A DNA stretch of 64,000 nt, taken from assembly GCA_029256185.1 (NCBI GenBank), contig JAQSYI010000001.1, positions 248,001 to 312,000 on the forward strand. Direction: 5' to 3'. Both the position numbers and the translations under genes were made by a program. Source of the stretch: Paenibacillaceae bacterium (GTDB lineage Bacteria; Bacillota; Bacilli; Paenibacillales; NBRC-103111). How positions within the stretch are numbered: the stretch's first letter is position 1; every line of letters starts with the position of its first letter. Shown one piece after another: positions 27,301 through 35,013 of this stretch. The notes under the pieces were generated by a model. The model saw nothing but the letters and a program-made list of their open reading frames with translations. It was not told where the DNA came from and did not search any database.

Positions 27301-28163
27301 ATAGATCCCCTTATCTGCATCTGGGTATGGAGCGCTTCCACAACTACTTTGGCAAAGCTTCCTCCCAAATCAACCCTGCCGCCTTGTATGATGGTATCTC
27401 CCTTCACTGTCATATTAGCAAGAGATACTTCACCGGCGCCTATGCCTGGAGTCAGGTAGATGCTGCCATCTATAACTCTGTCCTTCAGAATAACTCCCGG
27501 CACATTCACGGTTACATTGCCAGATGTATGACCTGAATAAACACCAGGCCGGTCGATCAATTCTCCCATCACCCGATGGATCAGAACAACGGACTCAGCC
27601 CGGCTGATCGGTGAAGCAGGCTCGAACCGGTGATCTTCTCTCCCCTGAACATAGTCTCCCTCATACAAGGCAGAGACGGCTCCCACCGCCCAGTCGCTTA
27701 TGTCCGTCCCATCCTTCAGGGCAGCTGCCGCACGGGAATTCTCCTCCGATAGACGGAAGGCTCTGGCTAGCACTACAGCTGCCTCCTGCCGGGTTATGAG
27801 CTCATCGGGACGGAACAAGCCGTCTGATCCCTGGATAACTCCGGCATATGCCGCCTCCATGACGGCTTCATAATACCAGTCGCCCTCCTCTACATCCCTG
27901 AAGTTGAAATCTCCCTTCTGCTGGAACCTGAATACACTGTCCAGCAGCTTCACGAACTCCGCTCTTGTAATCGCCCCTTCCGGTTTGGAGCTCCCGTCCT
28001 GATAACCTTGAAGCAGTCCCCGGGAGGTCCATTCCTCCATTATTGCTCCTGCCCAGTGATCCTCAACAGCGACTGTCGAAGCTGCACTGGATACGGGGGC
28101 CAACAGCATGGAAACTAATACAAGAGTCTGCATGGCTGCTAATGCCCTTTTCCATTGCGCCAT
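24321..28163 (-). CDS. S-layer-anchored multidomain polysaccharide-degrading protein (CBM96-like C-terminus)
   Basis: A 1280-residue protein; the ATG at 28163 has an AAGGGGG site seven bases upstream. Order: signal peptide (1-28); three SLH repeats (about 33-76, 85-135, 147-198), which tether it to wall polymer; a beta-solenoid-like stretch (200-345); a 12-residue-periodic Pro/Ser/Thr linker; a chitobiase-C-like module (ELAPGSYIGTAKAIAM); a large all-helical-looking region (about 530-920; GGKEPNANGGLLWSHG, GGHGVGVRTAFTYQ) that I cannot assign but which resembles lyase toroids; a jelly roll; and a terminal DNRLRE/CBM96-like domain (TASADATLRGG, KFILQFDTAG). CBM96 members bind alginate. It lies between the importer genes and the hydrolase/lyase pair. 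Catalysis is inferred, not shown. Confidence 0.75.
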   Translation of the reverse strand: MAQWKRALAAMQTLVLVSMLLAPVSSAASTVAVEDHWAGAIMEEWTSRGLLQGYQDGSSKPEGAITRAEFVKLLDSVFRFQQKGDFNFRDVEEGDWYYEAVMEAAYAGVIQGSDGLFRPDELITRQEAAVVLARAFRLSEENSRAAAALKDGTDISDWAVGAVSALYEGDYVQGREDHRFEPASPISRAESVVLIHRVMGELIDRPGVYSGHTSGNVTVNVPGVILKDRVIDGSIYLTPGIGAGEVSLANMTVKGDTIIQGGRVDLGGSFAKVVVEALHTQMQIRGSIATLQIEGKGASLNLNENTVVHHLIADAPAIVTGKGKIVEALIHSDQVQLEMKPEKSTYGANAAAPSPTPSITPTPASTPSTASQSTPEPTAPMAEPSPSPSVAPTTQPSPSPSAAPTTEPSPSPSAAPTVQPSPSPSVAPTAEPSPSPSAAPILSGLELAPGSYIGTAKAIAMPSGQLRYRIGSPGLTPPALHDPAASYTTPLALNKDIGAAAGQHIYVAAVDNLERIIGWKDVEVMSNQINLTTLAQPVLTQALLDQAVSQPLVFFNNGNNSGWNNLECTSSNAFYYLTLAAHLNESTASTDGVLAKDKALGHIRNLISGGKEPNANGGLLWSHGVIAQAFLLAKHTPVIWDALTEVEKSKVDLLMKTLAIAGNWCFDDENFFLTGLDQLGNFEKTWNPNHRNPYATAIIAASLYFGAEQLNTIFLTFNYDDYMQQFTDYGFTNVKENWAKAGKELMENGGTDLQGGHGVGVRTAFTYQETPLSDSFGIFHKLTLYTFGAVSSNTGANGLAYIISGASSPYLGQQGMMTEFDAGDAAGPRSDAAYCYDSVMVMLPARLNLELLGIWGNGPEEQQLESLMNVGMGDFIFKVEQGYHGYANGAAHDDHEYERVGPKGYWYDKDIWFKVLKRSATPTTIAEKPSVELPDPVEAPANSWESAKITNTPFSQESYRSLGGTYTGLFSTAFDLTFNNLVDNNFNGVLGYTDSAGAADDYVDLSMLIQFTGGTINVRNGTAYVKSSLQVRANGSYHFRLEADLIHKTYSVWATPVSPVQGAEVQIANQFSFRTGALPMDHVGMLVLVTESGPASFWVQNTVVNGQAVQTPSQSVDPVNLTASADATLRGGGNSGSNYGTAQTLEIKDDTNASNSRKFILQFDTAGITSASSVTLMVYNIYKPNPAVNVYVFGTGSGWEESGVNWGNAPVESVGILGYAQVDSANQWVQFNVTDYVSSQIASGQSIVSFMLECTGKENIWLAFNSREAAANKPLLKVIP
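26845..27030. repeat. 36-bp tandem repeat encoding the SLH-protein linker
   Basis: Units begin at 26845, 26881, 26917, 26953 and 26989, each encoding twelve residues of Pro-Ser-Pro-Ser-(A/V)-Ala-Pro-Thr type. The period is a multiple of three, so copy-number change alters linker length without breaking the frame. Confidence 0.9.
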
Positions 28164-28206
28164 CACAATTCCCCCTTCGTTATGGCATTCATACTGTCAT
28201 CCTGAT

Positions 28207-28235
28207 TAAAAGCCCCGGCTGATGCCAACCGGGGC
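28207..28235 (-). terminator. rho-independent terminator after importer-2 binding-protein gene
   Basis: GCCCCGG (28212-28218) pairs with CCGGGGC (28229-28235). Read on the minus strand, the stem is followed by TTTTAAT. It lies 20 bp past the binding-protein stop and upstream of the SLH gene, so it probably limits read-through into the enzyme genes. Confidence 0.8.
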
Positions 28236-28254
28236 GATCTTATACTTGAGCTGC

Positions 28255-29814
28255 CTATTTCTTGGCTGCCATAAAAGCGTCGATTTGCTTCTGAACCTCC
28301 GCCTTCACCTTTTCTGCACCGGCTGCTTTCATTTTGTCGGAGTATTCCTTCAAGAAGGCATCCACATTCTCGAACCCGCCAAAGTTGATCAGAGGCTTAA
28401 ACGTAGTGGCAACCTCCGATACGGCTGCAAATTCGGCTGCAATTGCATCCTTCTTGATGATGAAGCCAGCCAGCTTATTGACGACTGAGAACTTCTCGAT
28501 ATTTTCTTTCTTTTGAAAATCTGTTAAATTCTGAATGCTTCCATCTACCTTCTTGATTAACTCCGCATTCCGGCTGGTCCAGATCAACGGAAATTGATCC
28601 GGGGGGTAGCTATCTGTTCCTTGCTTGGTAGGTTTAACGGCTCCGTCAGCTGTAAGCGTATAGTGAACATCCTTGATGCCATACTCCAATAAGGAGTTGA
28701 TCTCCGGATCGTTTTGAAACAGCTCGAGAGCCATCATCAGACGCTCCGGATTTTTAGCGGACTTGGGTATAGCGAATGCCATGCCTCTGCTGGGGCGGTC
28801 ACGGTAATTATTGTCTATGCGGACAAACTCCACTTTCCAATCCGGCTTGGTGGTCTTCAAAATAATCGATGTATCATTAGCCGATACGGAGTGGCCGGTG
28901 CCCAAAAAGGATGTCCCGGATTTGAAGCCATCCAAAGAGAGGGTTTTGGACGCATAGGCATTCTTGGACCAGTAGCCCTTATCGGTGAATTCCTTGGTCA
29001 AGGCCAAATATTCCTTGAACTGCGGCAATTCATAATCAAATTGGGCAGTAACCTTGTCTGCATTAAACTGGTAAAACAGGGAACCGGTTATGGAGATGAA
29101 GCCATTCTTCTGAATCAGTGCTTGACCGAGGGTAATATTGTCTCCTGCTGAAGAATTAAAAGGAATCACCGAAGGCTCCTTCTCCTTCAACACGGACAGA
29201 TACGTCTTGAGTCCTGCCAGATCCTTCACTTCAGGAATATTATACTTTTCCCGCAGGTCTCCGCGTATGATCCAGCCTTGGGGGATAAAGGAAGGGGCTC
29301 CGCCAGGGATACCGTACAGCTTGCCGTCATAGGTTACATCCTTGAGATCATAGTCCGTTGCGCCCTTCATGCGCAGGGGCATATACTGCTTCAGCAGATC
29401 GCCTACTTCCCGGATACCTCCCTTGGCTACCTCCGACTGAAAGATGGCCGCATTCATCTGGATCCCGTCATAATCCTCGCCAGAGGCAATCATCAAGGGA
29501 ACCTTCTTATCCGTATCCGTTGACATATCGATGGTATACTCAATGGTGGCATTAATTTTCTGCTTCAGCAGCTTGTTGACCTCGTCCATCACCAGCTTGT
29601 TATCCGCTTTCAATTCACCCCAAGTCATGCCATAAACCTTGAGCTTCACTTCCTTAAGCTCCGGTTTGGCCGAAGCCGCAGCCGTTGCTCCCGGGCTTGC
29701 AGCCGGACTGGTGCTGGAGGCCGCCTCCTTATCATTGCTGCAGCCCGTCATTGCCACCGAAGCGGCAAGGGCGGATGCCAGCATGGCCGTTGTCCATTTT
29801 GTTCCTCTTTTCAT
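28255..29814 (-). CDS. extracellular solute-binding lipoprotein, importer 2
   Basis: A 519-residue lipoprotein: KRGTKW basic start, hydrophobic core, lipobox VAMTGC with C25, then an Ala/Ser-rich spacer. The start at 29814 has a GAGGAGGG site; the ATG at 29832 lacks one. The mature part follows the LplA-like plan (VKLKVYGMTW, VPLMIASGEDYDG, GWIIRGDLREKYN, RPSRGMAFAIPKSAKNPERLMMALE). It is the last importer gene of its operon, separated from the permease gene by a strong hairpin and followed by a terminator. It should deliver oligosaccharides released by the neighbouring SLH-anchored and secreted enzymes; the ligand is not determined. Confidence 0.92.
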   Translation of the reverse strand: MKRGTKWTTAMLASALAASVAMTGCSNDKEAASSTSPAASPGATAAASAKPELKEVKLKVYGMTWGELKADNKLVMDEVNKLLKQKINATIEYTIDMSTDTDKKVPLMIASGEDYDGIQMNAAIFQSEVAKGGIREVGDLLKQYMPLRMKGATDYDLKDVTYDGKLYGIPGGAPSFIPQGWIIRGDLREKYNIPEVKDLAGLKTYLSVLKEKEPSVIPFNSSAGDNITLGQALIQKNGFISITGSLFYQFNADKVTAQFDYELPQFKEYLALTKEFTDKGYWSKNAYASKTLSLDGFKSGTSFLGTGHSVSANDTSIILKTTKPDWKVEFVRIDNNYRDRPSRGMAFAIPKSAKNPERLMMALELFQNDPEINSLLEYGIKDVHYTLTADGAVKPTKQGTDSYPPDQFPLIWTSRNAELIKKVDGSIQNLTDFQKKENIEKFSVVNKLAGFIIKKDAIAAEFAAVSEVATTFKPLINFGGFENVDAFLKEYSDKMKAAGAEKVKAEVQKQIDAFMAAKK

Positions 29815-29859
29815 AAATCGAACCCTCCTCATGAAGTTGCCTTTCTTATTTATTTACAA

Positions 29860-29905
29860 GCGGCATGGCATGATGCGATATATCCGGTATACCATGCTAT
29901 GCCGC
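29860..29905 (-). other. strong intercistronic hairpin before importer-2 binding-protein gene
   Basis: GCGGCATGGCATG (29860-29872) pairs at 12 of 13 positions with CATGCTATGCCGC (29893-29905). It sits 20 bp past the permease stop and 45 bp before the binding-protein start. Without a T-run it is more likely an mRNA processing or stabilising structure than a terminator. Confidence 0.7.
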
Positions 29906-29924
29906 CAAAGTAAATCAGGAGCTG

Positions 29925-30806
29925 TCAACCCTTTACGGCACCGATTGTAATTCCTTGCACAAAGTATCGTTGTACAAAAGGATAGGCTAATACAATGGGA
30001 CCAATGGCGACGACGGTCATTGCCAGCTTGAAGGTTTCTTTGGGCATCGTAACGACCCCGACGGAGTCCATGGCCGATTCGGAGATGCCCTGAGCGGCTG
30101 TCAGAATCCGATACAGCAGATATTGCAGCGGATACAGGTTCTGGTCATTAATATAGAGCATGGCATTGTACCAGTTATTCCAATACCCGATCACCTCAAA
30201 CAGGCCAATGGTAGCCAGAGCGGGCTTCATCAGGGGCAGCACGATCCGCCAGTAAATATAGAAATCTCCGGCGCCGTCAATTTTGGAGGATTCGATCAAT
30301 TCTCCCGGTATGGTCCCCCTCATGAAATTGCGCATAATAAGCAGGAAAAATACGCTGAAAATCCCTGGCAGAATCAGAGCCAAAATACTATTCTTCAGAT
30401 GCAGGTAGCGTACCATCAGAATGTAGGCGGGCAGCATGCCTCCGTTGAATATGGTGGTCAGGTAGAAGAAGAAGGCAAAGTTGTTTCTGTAGCGGAAGTC
30501 TTCCCGGAACAGCACATAAGCGGTCATGCTGATCAGCCATAAGGCCAGCAGACAGGACACCCCTGTGACGACAATTGTCACGCCGTAAGCGTTCAACAGC
30601 TTTTGCGGACTCTCGACAATAAATTTATAAGCATCCGTGGAGAAGCCACGGGGAAACAGGCTGTAGCCGTGCTTCATAATTTGCTCCTCCGAGGAGAAGG
30701 AGCCGGATACCAGCATAACGAAGGGAATTGCACAAAATAAGGCCATCAGACCAATGAACACTCTGGCAATACCTTCAAACAACACCTCATCAAAGGATTT
30801 TCTCAT
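29925..30806 (-). CDS. ABC sugar permease, LplC type, importer 2
   Basis: A 293-residue, six-segment permease. The EAA loop reads ESSKIDGAGDFYIYWRI followed by VLPLMKPAL, and the protein ends YFVQGITIGAVKG, as LplC proteins do. The start chosen at 30806 (MRKSFDE) has an AAAGGAA site; the frame is open 105 bases further upstream, but the extra sequence is polar and would overlap the upstream permease gene. It forms the channel with the LplB-type permease encoded 35 bp upstream, and the binding protein follows behind the hairpin. Confidence 0.92.
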   Translation of the reverse strand: MRKSFDEVLFEGIARVFIGLMALFCAIPFVMLVSGSFSSEEQIMKHGYSLFPRGFSTDAYKFIVESPQKLLNAYGVTIVVTGVSCLLALWLISMTAYVLFREDFRYRNNFAFFFYLTTIFNGGMLPAYILMVRYLHLKNSILALILPGIFSVFFLLIMRNFMRGTIPGELIESSKIDGAGDFYIYWRIVLPLMKPALATIGLFEVIGYWNNWYNAMLYINDQNLYPLQYLLYRILTAAQGISESAMDSVGVVTMPKETFKLAMTVVAIGPIVLAYPFVQRYFVQGITIGAVKG

Positions 30807-30841
30807 AACAGATTCCTTTCTTTCCCGCAGATTGGCACGAA

Positions 30842-31810
30842 TTAGAACAGAGCATAGTCTTTCTGCACCATTTTCACAATTTGATTGACTGTCACAATGA
30901 TGATGAAGCAAAGAATCGATTGGTAAAACGAAGCAGCAGAGATCATGCCAAAATCGGAGCCTGCCGTCATGGAACGGAAGACAAAGGTATCGATAATATC
31001 TGTTGCATCAAACAGATTGGCAGAGCTGCCGATAAGCTGATAGAACATCTCGAAGTTGCCCCGGAGAATTCTGCCTACTGCCAGCAGCAGCATGATCACG
31101 ATGGTGGGCGTTAACTGGGGAATAGTAATATGCCAGATCCGCTTGAATTTATTGGCTCCGTCAATTTCTGCGGCCTCATACATTTCCTTGCTGATCCCCA
31201 TAATGGCAGCCAGATACACAATGGTGCCGTAGCCTACCCCTTTCCAGATGGAGCATAGCGGCAGGATAATCATCCAGGCCCACGACTTGCTGTACACATC
31301 GATTCGGTCGAGACCAACGCTTGTCAGCAAGGAGTTCATGATGCCGTATTCGTAGTTAAAGATGTTGTAGATGAAGGTAGCGACGATAACCCATGATACG
31401 AAAAAGGGCAAGAACATCAGGGATTGGCTTGCTTTCTTGAAATATTTACCCCGCATTTCCGCAATGAGGATGGCGCACAGCACTTCCACAAAGGTCCCGG
31501 AAAGGATAAAGACCAGGTTGTATACAAGGGTATTCCGGGTAACAATCCATGCTTTTCCCGAGATGAAGAAGAATCTGAAATTATCCAGCCCATTCCATGG
31601 ACTAAAGAAAAATCCGTCGGCATAGTTGTACTTCTTAAAGGCCATCACCAATCCTGTCAAGGGGATATAACTGAAAATGATGGTGAAAACAACTGCCGGG
31701 ACTAACATGAGAAACAGCACCCTATTTTTGCTTAACTCTTTCAACAGCGCAAATTGTGTTCGCGCTTTCAAGCCTTTGCCCGTTGCTCCAACTTGAGCAT
31801 GACTCTGCAC
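30842..31810 (-). CDS. ABC sugar permease, LplB type, importer 2
   Basis: A 322-residue permease and first gene of the second importer operon. Landmarks are LVPAVVFTIIFSYIPL (first segment), the LplB-type FKKYNYADGF, the EAA loop EAAEIDGANKFKRIWHI followed by TIPQLTP, and the terminus VQKDYALF. The start is ambiguous: GGAGGG touches the ATG at 31816 but stands six bases before the GTG at 31810, so I prefer the GTG. A candidate promoter lies just upstream at 31842-31869, giving a leader of roughly 25 bases. The gene is divergent from the response regulator/kinase pair. Confidence 0.9.
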   Translation of the reverse strand: MQSHAQVGATGKGLKARTQFALLKELSKNRVLFLMLVPAVVFTIIFSYIPLTGLVMAFKKYNYADGFFFSPWNGLDNFRFFFISGKAWIVTRNTLVYNLVFILSGTFVEVLCAILIAEMRGKYFKKASQSLMFLPFFVSWVIVATFIYNIFNYEYGIMNSLLTSVGLDRIDVYSKSWAWMIILPLCSIWKGVGYGTIVYLAAIMGISKEMYEAAEIDGANKFKRIWHITIPQLTPTIVIMLLLAVGRILRGNFEMFYQLIGSSANLFDATDIIDTFVFRSMTAGSDFGMISAASFYQSILCFIIIVTVNQIVKMVQKDYALF

Positions 31811-31841
31811 TTCCATCCCTCCGTTTCTTATCTGTATTTTA

Positions 31842-31869
31842 ATTTTAGCAGGATCCAGCGCTTTGCAAA
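31842..31869 (-). promoter_or_regulatory. candidate sigma-A promoter of importer-2 operon
   Basis: On the minus strand TTTGCA (-35) is separated by 16 bp from TAAAAT (-10), about 30 bp before the permease start. The spacer contains AAGCGCT, the core of catabolite-responsive elements, but flanking matches are poor. Confidence 0.5.
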
Positions 31870-31917
31870 CTCTTACATTTATCAGATTTTCTTTGAATTC
31901 ATCATATATTTGCGGGA

Positions 31918-31946
31918 TTGAGGAAACGGTCAATGGGGTTTATAAT
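31918..31946 (+). promoter_or_regulatory. candidate sigma-A promoter of response-regulator gene
   Basis: TTGAGG (31918-31923), a 17-bp spacer and a perfect TATAAT (31941-31946) precede the response regulator ATG by about 65 bp. It is one of the best-formed promoters in the window. Confidence 0.65.
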
Positions 31947-31964
31947 AGGGGTGTTCTCAATTTA

Positions 31965-31978
31965 AGAAAGCGCTCTAC
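31965..31978 (+). promoter_or_regulatory. catabolite-responsive-element-like site
   Basis: AGAAAGCGCTCTAC shares the AA-N-CG-N-T core with cre sites bound by CcpA but misses several flanking positions. It would lie just downstream of the predicted transcription start, where CcpA represses as a roadblock. This is a weak match. Confidence 0.3.
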
Positions 31979-32011
31979 AATTCACTCTCGGCAAAAGGGA
32001 GGAACAGCACG

Positions 32012-32782
32012 ATGCTCAGGCTAATGATTGTGGACGATGAAAGGCAGACACGGGAGGGGCTGCAGAAGCATCTGCCTTGGCGGGAGCTTGGCTTCAGCCA
32101 GCTTCTAATGGCAAAAAGCGGAGCCGATGCTCTGGACCAGGCCAAAGGCTCTCCGCCTGATGTGCTGCTATGCGATGTCCGGATGCCCCGTATGGACGGG
32201 ATCGAGTTGGCCACAATTATCCGGCACCAATATCCGGCCTGCAAGCTGATTTTCCTAAGCGGATTCGCCGACAAGGAATATTTGAAATCCGCTATTTCCT
32301 TGCGGGCGCTGCAATATATTGAAAAACCGGTGGATATGAAGGAGGTATGCAGCTCCATTGCCGAGGCTGTGGCGTTGCTGCGGGAGGAGCAGAGCCGTGC
32401 CCATGAGCGGGCGCAGGCAGAGCTTCAACCGTCAGAGAAGCTGGAGCAGGAGACCAGCAACCTGAAGGTGATTCAGATCATGCGCTTCATCCGCCAGCAT
32501 TGTCACGATCTCACCATGTCTATCCAGAGTGTGGCCGATTACGGGGATATGAACCCCAACTATCTCTCCACCCTGTTTAAGAAGGAAACCGGTAAAACCT
32601 TGAACGATTTCATTAATGAGGCCAGAATTGAACGGGCTAAGGTGCTGCTGAGGCAAAGCCCCGAGAAGCTGTATAAAGTGGCCGAGCTGACCGGCTTCAG
32701 CGACCCCAATTATTTTGCAACGATCTTCAAAAAATATGCCGGATGCACCCCTTCCCAATACCGCAACGGCGCTGCTCCCTAG
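32012..32782 (+). CDS. compact YesN-type response regulator, importer 2
   Basis: A 256-residue regulator, half the length of the importer-1 counterpart. The receiver domain (1-120) has D8/D9, phospho-acceptor D55 in LLCDVRMPRMDG and the conserved Lys in IEKPVD. A short coiled linker (about 125-150) leads directly to the AraC double helix-turn-helix (VADYGDMNPNYLSTLFKKET; VAELTGFSDPNYFATIFKKY). The long middle region of typical YesN proteins is absent. A GGGAGGAA site supports the ATG. The kinase gene follows 66 bp downstream, the reverse of the order in importer 1. It probably controls the divergent importer/enzyme operon. Confidence 0.93.
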   Translation: MLRLMIVDDERQTREGLQKHLPWRELGFSQLLMAKSGADALDQAKGSPPDVLLCDVRMPRMDGIELATIIRHQYPACKLIFLSGFADKEYLKSAISLRALQYIEKPVDMKEVCSSIAEAVALLREEQSRAHERAQAELQPSEKLEQETSNLKVIQIMRFIRQHCHDLTMSIQSVADYGDMNPNYLSTLFKKETGKTLNDFINEARIERAKVLLRQSPEKLYKVAELTGFSDPNYFATIFKKYAGCTPSQYRNGAAP

Positions 32783-32848
32783 CCGGGCAGACAGACTCGT
32801 TTGAGTGGATTGGTACAGATGCCACAAGCCCAGGAGGGAATAAACGTC

Positions 32849-34648
32849 ATGAAACCGGCTTTCCGGGCTTTCCTTAAAAAGACAGGCTTCAGCTTCCACC
32901 GGAAAATTTTTATTTCCCATCTGGTGATTGTGCTGTTCACCTTTCTCACCTTTCTCATGATTAATTTTTATCAGACCTCCCGTAATGCCAGGGAAAACTC
33001 CATCTATTCGGCCAGCCAGACCGTTGCGCAAACGTTGGAATTTATGGGGTTTATCCTGAATTCCGTTGAGCATACCATGGAGCAGCTTGTATTCGATGAG
33101 CAGGTGCAGGCCACCTTCAACCGGGACACAGCGGCCTATACCGCCGACAAATCCCAGCAGGTGAAGGACTCGGTTAGCCTGACGGCTATTTTCGACTTTT
33201 CCAAGTCATTTCCCATCAGCACGGTCCGGATGTATATCCCGGACCAAATCGGTCTGTCCAAGGAGAATGTCACCTTCTTCGAACTGTCCAAAGCCACGGA
33301 GGCGGAGTGGTTTCCCCGAATTCGCAATACCCGCAAGAGCGTCTGGCTTCCGGCTGCATTGATGGAGCAGAACAGCACCCCGTCCACACTCGCATTGGTC
33401 AGGCAGATACCCAGCCTGATGAGCTATGACAAAATTTTGGGCGTGATGCAGATCGGAGTGCCCGAAAGCGTCTTTTCGGAGATGCTGGACAAGGTCAAGT
33501 ATACGGCCGGCTCCTCGGCATTGCTGATTAACAGCTACGGCGATATGATCAGCACCAGCGGCGGGGAGTCCTTCTGGAAGCATCCTGAGAACCGGGAGCT
33601 TCTGCAGGAATCTTTTCCTGAGGCTGCTTATAATACCCTTCAATGGAATGACAAGGTTGTGTTTCAGAATAAGGAGTACCTGGTGGGGGTCCAGAGCATC
33701 CCGTATTCGGACTGGAAAATAGCCATGTCCATTCCTTGGACGGATATCATGGAGCCCTACACCAAAACCAGAAATAATATGTTCTTCATCATGATGCTGA
33801 TTATCCCGGTATCCTTTCTGCTGTCCTACTTTTTCTCCGTAACCAGCACCAAGCAAATCCGCAAGCTTATCTTTCATATGAGAAAAACGGTGCAGGGCGG
33901 CGGCTATAATACACCCATCCAGACAGCCGGGAAGGACGAGATAGGCGAGCTTACCCGGAACTACAATTTCTTGATCGCCAATATTTCCACCCTGCTGGAG
34001 GAGAAATACGCTTTTGGCAAGCAGGTGAAGAATCTGGAGCTGAAATCCCTGCAGGCGCAGATCAATCCCCATTTCCTCTACAACACCCTGGATCTGATCC
34101 ACTGGATGTCGGCGGATGCCCAGGCACCTCAAATCGGCGGACTGGTGAAATCATTATCCAAATTCTACCAATTAAGCTTAAGCAATGGAGAAGAGTGGGT
34201 TACGCTGGCCCATGAGCTGGAGCATATTACCCACTATGTGCATATCCAGAATATGCGGTTCGACAATGGGATTAAGCTGCGGACGGAGATTCCGGAGGAG
34301 CTGCTTGCCTGCCGGATGCTGAAGCTCACTCTGCAGCCCATCGTTGAAAATTCGATTCTGCACGGAATTCTCGGGCGGGAGGAGGAGACGGGGCTAATCA
34401 GCATCAGCGCGGGAGAGGACAGAGGGGATTTGATCCTCACAATCAGGGATGACGGCATGGGGATTCCGGAGGAAAAGCTTGGGAATCTCTTGACGGGTTC
34501 ATCGGCCAGCCGGACAGGCGGCTTCGGGATCAGAAATATCCACGAGCGGATTCAGCTGGTGTATGGCGAGGGATACGGCTTGTCCTACTCCAGCGTATAT
34601 GGAGAGGGAACCTGTGTCGCCATCCGGCTGGCAAAGGATAAGGAATGA
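32849..34648 (+). CDS. YesM-type sensor histidine kinase, importer 2
   Basis: A 599-residue membrane kinase. First transmembrane segment (about 20-42), extracytoplasmic dCache-like sensing region to about 295, second segment (NNMFFIMMLIIPVSFLLSYFF), HAMP, then the His_kinase site LQAQINPHFLYN with H408 and an HATPase_c domain (N box IVENSILHG, G boxes DDGMGI and GGFGIRN). The ATG at 32849 follows AGGAGGGAA. It is cognate with the preceding regulator. The sensing domain differs clearly from the importer-1 kinase, implying a different signal. Confidence 0.92.
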   Translation: MKPAFRAFLKKTGFSFHRKIFISHLVIVLFTFLTFLMINFYQTSRNARENSIYSASQTVAQTLEFMGFILNSVEHTMEQLVFDEQVQATFNRDTAAYTADKSQQVKDSVSLTAIFDFSKSFPISTVRMYIPDQIGLSKENVTFFELSKATEAEWFPRIRNTRKSVWLPAALMEQNSTPSTLALVRQIPSLMSYDKILGVMQIGVPESVFSEMLDKVKYTAGSSALLINSYGDMISTSGGESFWKHPENRELLQESFPEAAYNTLQWNDKVVFQNKEYLVGVQSIPYSDWKIAMSIPWTDIMEPYTKTRNNMFFIMMLIIPVSFLLSYFFSVTSTKQIRKLIFHMRKTVQGGGYNTPIQTAGKDEIGELTRNYNFLIANISTLLEEKYAFGKQVKNLELKSLQAQINPHFLYNTLDLIHWMSADAQAPQIGGLVKSLSKFYQLSLSNGEEWVTLAHELEHITHYVHIQNMRFDNGIKLRTEIPEELLACRMLKLTLQPIVENSILHGILGREEETGLISISAGEDRGDLILTIRDDGMGIPEEKLGNLLTGSSASRTGGFGIRNIHERIQLVYGEGYGLSYSSVYGEGTCVAIRLAKDKE

Positions 34649-34712
34649 GGGTGCTCGGGTGCGGCAGGCGGCAGGAACCTAAGCCCGGATTATCTCGGGT
34701 CGCCCCTCGTTA

Positions 34713-34721
34713 TGCTATAAT
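34713..34721 (+). promoter_or_regulatory. extended -10 promoter of the small-protein/retropepsin pair
   Basis: TGCTATAAT has both the TG extension and a perfect -10 hexamer, 35 bp before the ATG at 34756. No convincing -35 lies at 17 bp, as is usual for extended -10 promoters. It makes the following pair independent of the upstream kinase gene. Confidence 0.6.
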
Positions 34722-34755
34722 GAGGCTAAAATCCATAATCGCAGGAGGGATCGGA

Positions 34756-35013
34756 ATGCAATGGGAAGAGGTGAAGGAGCGTTTCCCGAATGAATGGGTG
34801 GTCTTGGAAGCAACCAAGGCGTATTCAGCAGACGGTAACCGCTATATTGAAGAAGTGGTGGTCATTGACCGGTTTGTCGATTCAACATCGGCGATGCGCC
34901 GCTACAGTGAACTTCACAAGCTGGAACCACATCGAGAATATTGCTTTTTCCATACATCCCGTCCTGCATTAGTGGCTCGCGAACGGTATGTTGGAGTTCG
35001 GGGGCCTAGATGA
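34756..35013 (+). CDS. small protein of unknown function, partner of retropepsin-like protease
   Basis: I do not recognise this 85-residue protein. The start at 34756 follows GCAGGAGGG; the open frame upstream lacks a site and reads through the promoter. The sequence is soluble and charged (WEEVKERFPNEWVVLEA, then a predicted beta-rich IEEVVVIDRFVDSTSAMRRY, then HREYCFFHTSR) and ends with a basic tail. Its last four bases overlap the start of the protease gene (ATGA), so the two are translationally coupled. That coupling suggests a shared function, for example as substrate, adaptor or regulator of the protease. Confidence 0.75.
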   Translation: MQWEEVKERFPNEWVVLEATKAYSADGNRYIEEVVVIDRFVDSTSAMRRYSELHKLEPHREYCFFHTSRPALVARERYVGVRGPR

